Positions 1 through 7,236 of a DNA stretch of 64,000 nucleotides are shown here, piece after piece. The position numbers were made by a program, and so were the translations under genes. The stretch's first letter is position 1. Each line of letters opens with the position of its first letter. The notes beneath the pieces were generated by a model. It was not told the DNA's origin and searched no databases. It saw nothing but the letters and a program-made list of their open reading frames with translations. The stretch is from assembly GCA_947624785.1 (NCBI GenBank), contig CANQLV010000014.1:1-64000 (forward strand). Reading direction: 5' to 3'. The stretch comes from Akkermansia muciniphila (lineage in GTDB: Bacteria; Verrucomicrobiota; Verrucomicrobiia; Verrucomicrobiales; Akkermansiaceae).

Positions 1-77
1 GCGGCGGTCAGCGTCTTGACTCGCTGTTTCTTCAATTCCGCAAGGGCGTCTTCGGTACTTTCAATGTGGAGGCTCAT
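1..77 (-). CDS. Partial CDS, N-terminus of unknown protein (runs off left edge)
   Basis: A minus-strand reading frame starts with ATG and stays open to the window edge, giving 25 residues beginning MSLHIESTED. The peptide is helix-prone and charged (ALAELKKQRVKTLTA). Only the N-terminus is visible, so no family can be assigned. The upstream DNA is AT-rich and has TATATTATT-like stretches suitable for a -10 element. It points away from galE, so it is the first gene of a separate leftward unit. Confidence 0.55.
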   Translation of the reverse strand, partial: MSLHIESTEDALAELKKQRVKTLTA

Positions 78-424
78 GCAGTAAGGGAATTTCCTGAAAA
101 TAATATAACGTTTTTTCCGGTTGGGGCGAGTACAAAAATTTGAATGTTTCTCTGGTCTGCATGATGACCAGATATGGATAAAGTGGTGTTTTACGGTGAG
201 CGGTTTACGAGTTTTGTGGCAGCCGTTTGGGCTGGAACTGAGTGTTTCCGGATTCTGTTTGCGGGCCGGAACATGGGGCCGTCCCGGATGCGGACGCGGA
301 TGAAAAAGGCTTCTCTGCGCCTGCGGGAATCCGGAGGGAATGTCCCGCATGTTCAGGCGCGCGGTTTCCCTGCACGGGCTGACGATGGAAAAAGCCGGAT
401 GCCGCGGATGCCGTTCGTTTGGCG
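78..424. other. Intergenic stretch, no gene seen
   Basis: ORFs called here are antisense or GC-skew shadows without recognisable protein features. The stretch holds the presumed promoter of the left-edge gene (AT-rich, near 100-125) and one copy of the 13-nt repeat listed separately. Confidence 0.6.
406..418 (+). repeat. Intergenic 13-nt motif, copy 1
   Basis: GGATGCCGTTCGT lies just beyond the galE terminator. Identical copies are at 5718-5730 and 18564-18576. Copies 1 and 2 are also both preceded by a TGGAAAAA(A)GCC element. Confidence 0.5.
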
Positions 425-457
425 AAAAAAGCCCTGCCATGGGCTGCATGGCAGGGC
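425..457 (-). terminator. Rho-independent terminator of galE
   Basis: There is a perfect 11-bp stem (GCCCTGCCATG / CATGGCAGGGC) with a 5-nt loop. Read on the minus strand it is followed by six T residues. It lies about 35 bp past the galE stop codon. Confidence 0.9.
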
Positions 458-491
458 GGAAAAGGGAATGCCTTTAAGGCAGGAGAGGAAA

Positions 492-1481
492 TCAATAGTG
501 GCCGTGGCGCGGACCGGTCATCCACTTCCAGGCGGTTTCCACGATGGCTCCGGCGTCCTTGCACTGGGCTTCCCAGCCGAGGATTTCCTTGGCCTTCTTG
601 GGATTGGCAATCAGGCGGGGCGGGTCGCCTTCGCGGCGCGGGCCGTAGCGGACGGGGATTTTCCTGCCGGTGACTTTTTCAGCCGTTTCCAGGATTTCCC
701 GGACGGAAAGCCCCAGGCCGGTTCCCAGGTTGAAGCATTCCGTGGAGCCTCCCTTCATCAGGTAGTCCACCGCTCTCAGGTGGGCGTCCGCCAGGTCGTT
801 GACGTGGATGTAGTCGCGGATGCAGGTGCCGTCCGGCGTGTCGTAATCCGTGCCGAAAACTTCGATGTATTCCTTTTCTCCGGTCAGCGTGAGCAGGATG
901 TTGGGGATGAGGTGGGTTTCCGGGTCGTGGTCTTCACCGATCAGGCCGTCCTCGCTGCAGCCGGAGGCATTGAAATAGCGCAGGAAAACGCTCTTGAGGC
1001 CCCAGGCGCGGTCGCAGTCCTTGCAGACCTTTTCCAGCATGTACTTGGAGCTGCCGTAAGGATTGATGGGATCCTGCTTTTCCGTTTCCGGGATCGGAAT
1101 CTGGGTGGGGACGCCGTACGTGGCGCAGGTGGAGGAGAAGACGAAGCGCTTGACGCCGGCGGCCTGCATGGCGCCCAGGAGGACGAGGGGACGGGCGATG
1201 TTGTTCATGTAATACTTGAGGGGGTCCTGGACGGACTCGCCCACGTTGATGAAGGCGGCAAAGTGAATCACGGCGTCAAAGTTGCCCTTCATCAGGAGAG
1301 GATACACCACGGAAGCGTCTCCCAGGTCTCCCTTGACCAGTTTCACCTCCGGGTCCACGAGGGCTCCGATGTGGCCGTACACCATGTTGTCCAGCACAGT
1401 CACGTCAGCGCCGATTTTGACGAGCTGGCGCACCGTGTGGGAACCAATATATCCGGCGCCGCCGGTTACAAGTACTTTCAT
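492..1481 (-). CDS. galE: UDP-glucose 4-epimerase
   Basis: GalE interconverts UDP-galactose and UDP-glucose (Leloir pathway) in the cytoplasm and supplies UDP-Gal for surface glycans. The protein is an extended SDR of 329 residues. The N-terminal NAD-binding motif TGGAGYIGSH is at residues 6-15. The catalytic Ser-Thr and YxxxK are seen in FSSTCATYG and the later NPYGSSKYMLE. An HLIPN segment and the C-terminal sugar-binding region are present. The ORF track extends upstream to 1613, but that extension has no family similarity. The start MKVLVTGGAGYIG at 1481 matches normal GalE N-termini. The gene stands alone with its own strong terminator. In a galactose-releasing mucin degrader it fits galactose use together with the GH27 enzyme found further along. 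Confidence 0.95.
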   Translation of the reverse strand: MKVLVTGGAGYIGSHTVRQLVKIGADVTVLDNMVYGHIGALVDPEVKLVKGDLGDASVVYPLLMKGNFDAVIHFAAFINVGESVQDPLKYYMNNIARPLVLLGAMQAAGVKRFVFSSTCATYGVPTQIPIPETEKQDPINPYGSSKYMLEKVCKDCDRAWGLKSVFLRYFNASGCSEDGLIGEDHDPETHLIPNILLTLTGEKEYIEVFGTDYDTPDGTCIRDYIHVNDLADAHLRAVDYLMKGGSTECFNLGTGLGLSVREILETAEKVTGRKIPVRYGPRREGDPPRLIANPKKAKEILGWEAQCKDAGAIVETAWKWMTGPRHGHY

Positions 1482-1839
1482 GATCTTATCAAATTGCTGT
1501 TGGGCCGGTTCAACCTTTTCTCCGGCAAGGGTGTCCGTACGTTCCGGAACCTGCGGAAACTTCCGGTTCGCGGCAGGCTGCGTCACTGTTCCAGACACCT
1601 GTAAAAGTGACATGTTTTCCCCTTTTTGTCAATTTGTGATACGCCTGCCGCCGCGCATGCGCAGGATGCCGGGCGCATGGGGCGGCAACGCTCCCGTTCC
1701 GGAGCGCAGGAGATAAGGCTCCTTTCCATGGCCCTGGCGCTTCCCGCTGGCGGCAGGCGGGCCGCCTCCGTTTTCATGCCGGAAACTGCCCCGCTTTTTA
1801 CTGGCTCCTGATGTGCATTTTTGAGAACATCCCCTTATT
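1482..1839. other. Divergent galE / rsmA intergenic region
   Basis: No gene is supported here. The region must carry the galE promoter: on the minus strand a TTGACA hexamer lies at 1627-1632, but only a poor -10 follows. It must also carry the rsmA promoter. Small ORFs on both strands lack coding character. Confidence 0.5.
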
Positions 1840-3192
1840 ATGAAACCGTCCGAGATCAGGAATGTTCTGGAAGATCACGAAGTGCGCCCCAGCAAATCCC
1901 TGGGCCAGAACTTTCTGACGGATGAAAATGTGGCCCGCTGGATTGTGGACCAGCTTGAAATTCAGCCGCAGGACTGCGTGGTGGAAGTTGGGCCCGGAAC
2001 CGGAGCCCTGACGGAACACGCCGCCCCTCTTTGCCGCAAATTGATTCTGGTGGAATTCGACTCCCGCCTGGCGGAATACCAGAAAGAGCGCTGGGCCGGA
2101 GACCCCCATGTGGAGGTTCACCATGCGGACGGCGCGTCCTGGGACCCGCGGGGATTGTTTGCGGAAGCTCCCGTCAAGTTCCTGGGCAACCTTCCCTATT
2201 CCGCGGGAGGAGCCATTCTCCAGAATTTCCTGTCCAGGCCCAGCGCCGTGGAACGGGCCGTGGTAATGCTCCAGAAGGAATTCATCGACCGCATTCTGGC
2301 GACTCCGGATGACGACGCCTTCGGGCTGCTGTCCCTGCGCATCCAGAAAAACTGGATTCCCCGCGCCCTGAAGACCATTCCCCCGGAAGCGTTCCATCCC
2401 CGTCCCCGGATTGATTCCACCGTGATGCTGCTCACGCCGCGCCCCGTCCGCGACCTGCCCCCGTATGACGACCGGCTGATGGACGAGCTGATGCGCAAGG
2501 CTTTTTCCCAGAGGCGCAAGCAGTTGAAAAAACAGCTTCCGTCCTCCCCTCCGTGGGAGGAAGTGGCCGCCTCCCTGGGACTTTCCCCTTCCGCCAGGGC
2601 CGAGGAACTGAATTTGGCCCAGTGGGTGGAGCTGGCGCGGGTTTACGACACCAACCCCCTCAAGGACGTGGCGCAGAGCGGGGACGAATTGTTTGACGTG
2701 GTGGACGAACTCAACCAGATGACGGGGCAGGGCACGCGCCTGGAAATCCATGAAGGGAACCTTCTCCACCGCGCCGTGCACATGTTCCTGGTAAACAAGC
2801 ATGGGGCCGTGCTCCTCCAGAAAAGATCGCTGTGGAAGGACAGGCAGCCGGGCAAGTGGGATTCCTCCGCTGCCGGGCATCTGGATGCCGGGGAAAGCTA
2901 TGAGGAGGCCGCGGCGCGGGAGCTGAAGGAAGAACTGGGCGTCTCCGGCTGCGAGCTGCGGAAAATTGCGGATTTTGACGCAGGTGAAAACAACGGCTGG
3001 GAATTCATCGCGCTCTATGAAGGGCGGTACTCCGGGAAGGTACGTTTTCCCGCGGCGGAAGTGGACAGTGTGCAGTGGTTTACGCCGGAACAAATCCAGG
3101 CATGGGTGGAACGCCGCCCGCAGGACTTCTCCCCCGCGTTCATTCCGTGCTGGAACGCATGGCTGGCCGCGAACAAAAAGGCATCATCCTAA
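1840..3192 (+). CDS. rsmA: 16S rRNA dimethyladenosine transferase (RsmA/KsgA) fused to a Nudix hydrolase
   Basis: Residues 1-265 are RsmA, which dimethylates two adjacent adenines near the 3' end of 16S rRNA. Visible motifs are the KSLGQNFL entry segment, the SAM-binding GPGTG (about 52-56) and the catalytic NLPYS (about 113-117). Residues 285-450 are a complete Nudix domain. Its box G-x5-E-x7-REL-x-EE-x-GV (about 346-368) is intact, and the flanking region resembles the YfcD/isopentenyl-diphosphate-isomerase-like subgroup (LLHRAVHMFLVN). At 450 residues it is much longer than the usual 260-300 for RsmA. No stop or frameshift separates the halves, so the fusion is real at sequence level. The Nudix substrate cannot be told. 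The gene is followed 14 bp later by a small unknown gene, probably co-transcribed. Confidence 0.93.
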   Translation: MKPSEIRNVLEDHEVRPSKSLGQNFLTDENVARWIVDQLEIQPQDCVVEVGPGTGALTEHAAPLCRKLILVEFDSRLAEYQKERWAGDPHVEVHHADGASWDPRGLFAEAPVKFLGNLPYSAGGAILQNFLSRPSAVERAVVMLQKEFIDRILATPDDDAFGLLSLRIQKNWIPRALKTIPPEAFHPRPRIDSTVMLLTPRPVRDLPPYDDRLMDELMRKAFSQRRKQLKKQLPSSPPWEEVAASLGLSPSARAEELNLAQWVELARVYDTNPLKDVAQSGDELFDVVDELNQMTGQGTRLEIHEGNLLHRAVHMFLVNKHGAVLLQKRSLWKDRQPGKWDSSAAGHLDAGESYEEAAARELKEELGVSGCELRKIADFDAGENNGWEFIALYEGRYSGKVRFPAAEVDSVQWFTPEQIQAWVERRPQDFSPAFIPCWNAWLAANKKASS

Positions 3193-3206
3193 CTCAAATA
3201 CATATC

Positions 3207-3668
3207 ATGATTAACCCTGATCAATTATCTCCGGAACAGGTCCGGTCCATCCGGGACTGGGCGGAAGAAGGCCTGGATTTAAACGCCATCCAGAAGAAGC
3301 TGCATGAAGACCTGGGCATCAAGCTGACGTTCATGGATACCAGATTCCTGCTTCAGGACCTGGATATTCAAATCAGGCAGCCGGAACCGGAACCCCAGGC
3401 CGAGCAGCCGGCGGAACTTTCCGGTGCGATGGCTCCCCCCGCCTCTCTGCTGGGTAAAACCCAGGTAACTGTGGATGAGATAACGCCTCCCCATGCCCTG
3501 ATGGCCGGCAAGATTCTGTTCAGGAGCGGAGCCCAGGGCGTGTGGGACATCGACCGCACGGGCCGCATCAACTGGGACGCCACGCTCGGAGAACCCACGG
3601 CGGATGACCTGAGAGAATTTGAAACGGAGCTGCAATCCGTCATCCGCAACCGCATGGGCGCCATGTAG
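3207..3668 (+). CDS. Conserved-looking hypothetical protein
   Basis: A 153-residue protein that I do not recognise. The N-terminal third (MINPDQLSPEQVRSIRDW) is helical and reads like a small helix-turn-helix (EEGLDLNAIQKKLHEDLGIKLTFMDTRFLL). A Pro/Glu/Gln-rich linker follows, then a compact C-terminal part with QGVWDIDRTGRINWD. The start was set to the ATG at 3207, because the longer ORF in the track overlaps the end of rsmA. It begins 14 bp after rsmA and is probably in the same transcript. The domain layout (HTH-like, linker, beta part) suggests a regulatory or adaptor role, but this is only inference. Confidence 0.75.
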   Translation: MINPDQLSPEQVRSIRDWAEEGLDLNAIQKKLHEDLGIKLTFMDTRFLLQDLDIQIRQPEPEPQAEQPAELSGAMAPPASLLGKTQVTVDEITPPHALMAGKILFRSGAQGVWDIDRTGRINWDATLGEPTADDLREFETELQSVIRNRMGAM

Positions 3669-3789
3669 GGAAAACAGCAAACATTCCTCTGGAAATGGAA
3701 CGGGGCAGCAGTCCGGAACATCAGCTATATTGCGACAAAACCCCCGGAGAGAATCGAAAGCAATATGACGGCAAATAGGCCGCAATGAA

Positions 3790-4062
3790 GTGAAATTCAA
3801 GATAACAAGCGATTTAAGCCAGGCAAAAAACATCGGGGCGACTATAGAAAAATGCCTTAATGAAATCGATGTGTTTATCTTGGCCGATCTTGAGAAAATG
3901 ACTTACGTTGAGGCATTTAAAAAAATACGCGGTAACTATCCTGACAAGACGGTACCTGTATGTTATTACCTGTATTCCCTGGAAGGGGCGTTGTTGAACT
4001 TGCACTGGAATGACATTCCCTCTGAATTAAAAGAAGAATTAAAGGCAAAAATCAAGGATTGA
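3790..4062 (+). CDS. Small AT-rich hypothetical protein
   Basis: A 90-residue ORF that starts with GTG; the ATG five bases upstream is out of frame and hits a stop. The composition is clearly more AT-rich than the neighbours (many AAA, ATT, TTA codons), which suggests different ancestry or recent transfer. The protein is soluble, mixed alpha/beta by eye (KITSDLSQAKN..., LHWNDIPSELKEELK), without signal peptide or known motif. It may be an immunity-type or antitoxin-size protein, but no partner gene is visible beside it. Confidence 0.5.
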   Translation: MKFKITSDLSQAKNIGATIEKCLNEIDVFILADLEKMTYVEAFKKIRGNYPDKTVPVCYYLYSLEGALLNLHWNDIPSELKEELKAKIKD

Positions 4063-4196
4063 TCATTGGAATCAAATTATTGAAAAAACAACATTATCCG
4101 TACGGAGCCGGTATCCTGACAGCCAATTCAGGGACAGGCATGGGAAAATTCTCCTGAACTTCGTTAGGGTAAGACAAACAGCAGAAGGAAAATCTT

Positions 4197-4460
4197 ATGG
4201 AAATACCGGATGAAATGATTGAAACGCTGGTGCCTGCCGTGCGGGAGCAGCTGGAAGCGCCTGACACTGCCTATGTCAAGGCCTGCCTGGAGCGCCTGAC
4301 GGAGAGGGAAAAACTGGAGGAGCAGGAAGCCCTGGAACTGATGGCGCAGGCCCTCGCTATCACCATCAATGAGATGGTGGTGGGCGGCCGGCCCTTTGAT
4401 TCGGGAAGGTACAAGGCGCTTTTGAAAGATTTGCCGGCCCTTCCGGATGAGGCTCCGTGA
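4197..4460 (+). CDS. Small acidic helical hypothetical protein
   Basis: An 87-residue protein, highly helical and Glu-rich (CLERLTEREKLEEQEALELMAQALA), with a good AAGGAAA ribosome-binding site 8-9 bases before ATG. No signal peptide or membrane segment is seen. It lies 56 bp upstream of the histone-like gene and may share a transcript with it. I do not recognise the family. Confidence 0.65.
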   Translation: MEIPDEMIETLVPAVREQLEAPDTAYVKACLERLTEREKLEEQEALELMAQALAITINEMVVGGRPFDSGRYKALLKDLPALPDEAP

Positions 4461-4516
4461 TAAATCTCGACAATCTCCGGAATTGATTCATAATCCTTCC
4501 TTTCACTTGAAATTTT

Positions 4517-5329
4517 ATGGCAAAAAAACCATTAGAAACAGGTGCTCCGGAAGCGTCCGCAGCCAAAAAAACGGCTGCCCGCAAAACGGCTGCCAAAAAG
4601 ACGGCCTCTACGACCAAAAAGGCCGCCGCGGCTGACAAGAAGCCCGCTGCTGACGCCGCTCCCGTAGAAGCGCCCAAAATCAAAACGGTCAAGTCCGCCC
4701 CGAAAACCGCGGCCAAGGCAAAAACCGTAAAACCCGCCAAAAAGGCGGCTGACAAGAAGACCCCCGCCGCTGAAGCGCCGGCTTCTTCCGCGACTCCGGC
4801 TCCTGCCGCTCCCGTTGAAAAAAATACCGCTCCCGAAGCTTCCCAGAAACCCCAGGCTCCCGCTCCGGTCAAGGCCAAGCGCGAATCCTTCCGCCCCAAC
4901 CGCAATCCGGAACAGCAGGAACGCCATGAACAGCATGGCGGAGACTCCTTTGCCCAGCCGGAAACCGTGGGCGGAGCTTCTGAAGTTTCCTTCAACAAGC
5001 GCAAGCGCCGCCGCCGCAATAAAAAGGGCAACGGTTCCGAAGACCGCCAGCCCATGCAGGACTCCGCTTCCTTCAAGCAGCTGGACGGCAAGAAAGTAGC
5101 CTCCCGCGCCTGGAAAATGTTCCTGGCGGAAGTGTCTGAAGAAGGGCTTGCCCTGATGGACGACCAGACGGCGCGTGAAGCCGCCCGCCGCGCCTTCCGC
5201 TGTGCGGAATTCTTCATGATGGAAGAATCCCGCCGCAAGCACGCCCAGAAGGCCGCCCCCCAGCAGCAGGAAAAAGCTTCCTCTCCGGAGGAAGACCGTG
5301 ATTCCGAAGAGGACTCCGGCGAAGAATAA
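4517..5329 (+). CDS. Histone H1-like Lys/Ala/Pro-rich DNA-binding protein
   Basis: A 270-residue protein. Residues 12-85 are dense AAKKTAARKTAAKKTA-type repeats like eukaryotic H1 tails and chlamydial/bacterial histone-like proteins. An Ala/Pro linker with an acidic stretch follows, then a very basic patch KRKRRRRNKK near residue 160. The rest is a non-repetitive helical C-terminal segment (GKKVASRAWKMFLAEVSEEG) and an acidic tail (EEDRDSEEDSGEE). This suggests nucleic-acid binding through the basic tail, with a folded C-terminal module of unknown function. A strong terminator follows directly. Repeats of this kind usually vary in length between strains. Function is inferred from composition only. 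Confidence 0.8.
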   Translation: MAKKPLETGAPEASAAKKTAARKTAAKKTASTTKKAAAADKKPAADAAPVEAPKIKTVKSAPKTAAKAKTVKPAKKAADKKTPAAEAPASSATPAPAAPVEKNTAPEASQKPQAPAPVKAKRESFRPNRNPEQQERHEQHGGDSFAQPETVGGASEVSFNKRKRRRRNKKGNGSEDRQPMQDSASFKQLDGKKVASRAWKMFLAEVSEEGLALMDDQTAREAARRAFRCAEFFMMEESRRKHAQKAAPQQQEKASSPEEDRDSEEDSGEE

Positions 5330-5349
5330 TCCCGGCCTGTTCCGTCTTT

Positions 5350-5379
5350 GCCCTGCGGCCTGTGCCGCGGGGCTTTTTT
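5350..5379 (+). terminator. Rho-independent terminator of the histone-like gene
   Basis: A 10-bp stem GCCCTGCGGC / GCCGCGGGGC (one G-T wobble) with a 4-nt loop is followed by six T residues, about 20 bp after the stop codon. Confidence 0.88.
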
Positions 5380-5717
5380 ATGCCCTTGGGCAACGCCTCT
5401 GAAAGGTGGCGGGGCTCTGCCGGAAAGGCCCTTTCGGAAATATGCTGGCGTCGTTTCCCTTCGATTTGCGAGATGAAAAAATCCTGTTTCACGCTCCAAG
5501 ATTTTTCCTGAATGGGAGCGAATCGGTCTATTCTTCCGGCGTCTGTGAATGGCCGGGCTTTTTTATTCCGGGACATGGGTGAGGGAAACGGCTTGAGCCC
5601 GGTCTGCATGACTGGGGCGGAATGGCTCCCCTCCATCCATGGAGCTCTCATCAAGGAACGTATGGGCCTGTACGGATGCTGCCGTCCTTTCCGGTGGAAA
5701 AAAGCCAGGGAGGGGAG

Positions 5718-5730
5718 GGATGCCGTTCGT
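5718..5730 (+). repeat. Intergenic 13-nt motif, copy 2
   Basis: GGATGCCGTTCGT lies 31 bp from the 3' end of the MATE gene and is preceded by TGGAAAAAAGCC as in copy 1. Confidence 0.5.
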
Positions 5731-5761
5731 ATTTCTGCCGGATTCAGGTCCTTGCTCCCGC

Positions 5762-7099
5762 TTACACCTTCTTGCCGCGCCATTTTCCGCTCTTCAGGTA
5801 CCACCACGCCAGGACTGTCAGGGCAATGCCGTAAACGTGTTCGGAGAACCAGCAGAGAGCCACATCCGGCTTGAGCCTGATGATGATGTAATAAACGGCG
5901 GCGGTGTAAACAGTCAGGGAAACCATCTCCATGATGAAACCCGCCTTCGTATTGCCCGTGCCGGATACGGCGTTGAACAGGATGAATGCCGGAGCCATAA
6001 TCAGGGTGGAGGTGGACATCACATAAACGGAATTGATGCTGGCGGCAATCAGGGACGGGTTATCCGTGAAAACTCTGAGAACGGGTTCCGGGAACAGGCA
6101 CAGGATGACAAGCAGCGGAACCAGGATGGCATACGCCAGGTTAAGCGTCATGCCGCAGGTTCTGAACAGGTAGCGTTGTTCCCCCGCGCCGATCTGGTTG
6201 CTGATGAGGGCCCCCGCCGTGGTGGCGAAGGCGCTGGTCACCATGATGAGCAACGCGGAAATGTTGCGCACGATGTTGGTCACGGCCAGGGGGCGTTCCC
6301 CCAGGTGCTCAATCGCCAGGAAAAAGATGAACCAGATGGAGACGGAAATGAAGGACTGCACCATGGTCCAGCCGGAAATGGACAGCATGCCTTTCAGCAG
6401 ATGGGGCCGGAACGTGAACGCCCGGCGGAAGCCGTACTTCCGCTTGTCCGCCGTCGTGCCCGTGTAAATGATGAAAAAGAGGAGGGAAACGGCCTCCGAC
6501 ACGCTGGAGGCAATGGCCGCCCCGGCGATGCCCATGACGGGAAAGCCGCCTTTCCCGAAAATGAGGCAGTAATTCAGCACCACGTTGCTCAGGAGCATCA
6601 CGACGGAATTGACCGTCAGAATCTTCGTTTGGGTAATCCCCACGTAATAGGCGCGGAACATCACGCAGAGGAAGGAGAAAAAAATGCCGTAGGTGCGCCA
6701 GTGCAGGTAATCCACCGTGGCGGCGTATACCTGTGGGGATTCGATGATATCCCGCAGGATGATGGGGGAAAAATATTGGGAGGCGGTGAACAGAACCACC
6801 GCCAGGGCCAGCATGAAATAACAGCCCTGGATCATGGTGGGGCCAATGCGGTTGTAACGGCGTTCCCCGTTGCGGCGCGCAATAATGATCTGCGCCCCGA
6901 AGCCGAAGCCGAAGGCCAGCATGAACATGGCCATGTAATACACGCCGCCCAGGGCGCACGCTCCCAGCGCCACATCCCCCACGCGGCCCAGGAAAACGGC
7001 GTCCGTCAGGCCGATCATGTGCTCAATGATCAGGCTGATCATGAGGGGATACGACATGAGCCATATCTTTTGATAGGAAATAAAGGATGGATTATTCAT
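5762..7099 (-). CDS. MATE family multidrug/organic-cation efflux transporter
   Basis: A 445-residue inner-membrane protein with about twelve hydrophobic segments in two similar halves. It has the MATE N-terminal signature (KIWLMSYPLMISLIIEHMIGLTD, first segment about 8-30) and conserved intramembrane features such as FLGRVGD and NAVSGTGNTKAGF. Family members export drugs or metabolites in exchange for Na+ or H+. The start was trimmed to the ATG giving MNNPSFISYQK; the extra 35 residues in the track (PAPGRSCPQD...) do not look like MATE sequence. It lies 137 bp downstream of the KtrB-like gene on the same strand, possibly in the same transcript. Substrate is unknown. Confidence 0.88.
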   Translation of the reverse strand: MNNPSFISYQKIWLMSYPLMISLIIEHMIGLTDAVFLGRVGDVALGACALGGVYYMAMFMLAFGFGFGAQIIIARRNGERRYNRIGPTMIQGCYFMLALAVVLFTASQYFSPIILRDIIESPQVYAATVDYLHWRTYGIFFSFLCVMFRAYYVGITQTKILTVNSVVMLLSNVVLNYCLIFGKGGFPVMGIAGAAIASSVSEAVSLLFFIIYTGTTADKRKYGFRRAFTFRPHLLKGMLSISGWTMVQSFISVSIWFIFFLAIEHLGERPLAVTNIVRNISALLIMVTSAFATTAGALISNQIGAGEQRYLFRTCGMTLNLAYAILVPLLVILCLFPEPVLRVFTDNPSLIAASINSVYVMSTSTLIMAPAFILFNAVSGTGNTKAGFIMEMVSLTVYTAAVYYIIIRLKPDVALCWFSEHVYGIALTVLAWWYLKSGKWRGKKV

Positions 7100-7236
7100 A
7101 ACAAGGGCGTCCTGCGGGCATGATCTGCCGGGAGCAGGCGCTAAAGGTCCGGCATTCTTGACCCAAACCGATTTCATGCAAGAAAGAAATGCGTTTGTCT
7201 CCATTCATGTCATGAAAAACGGAGAAAAAACCCAGG

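Larger units (their letters stand above)
5330..5761. other. Intergenic region between convergent genes
   Basis: It holds the terminator of the histone-like gene and one 13-nt repeat copy. ORFs in the track here (for example 5512-5874) show no recognisable protein and run into the antisense of the MATE gene, so they are treated as spurious. Confidence 0.55.

Noticed and set aside
174-1604. 476-residue plus-strand ORF
   Set aside because: Antisense to galE; the sequence is a GC-frame shadow without domain features.
5639-7123. 494-residue plus-strand ORF
   Set aside because: Antisense of the MATE gene, low-complexity His/Gly/Asn-rich translation typical of a shadow frame.
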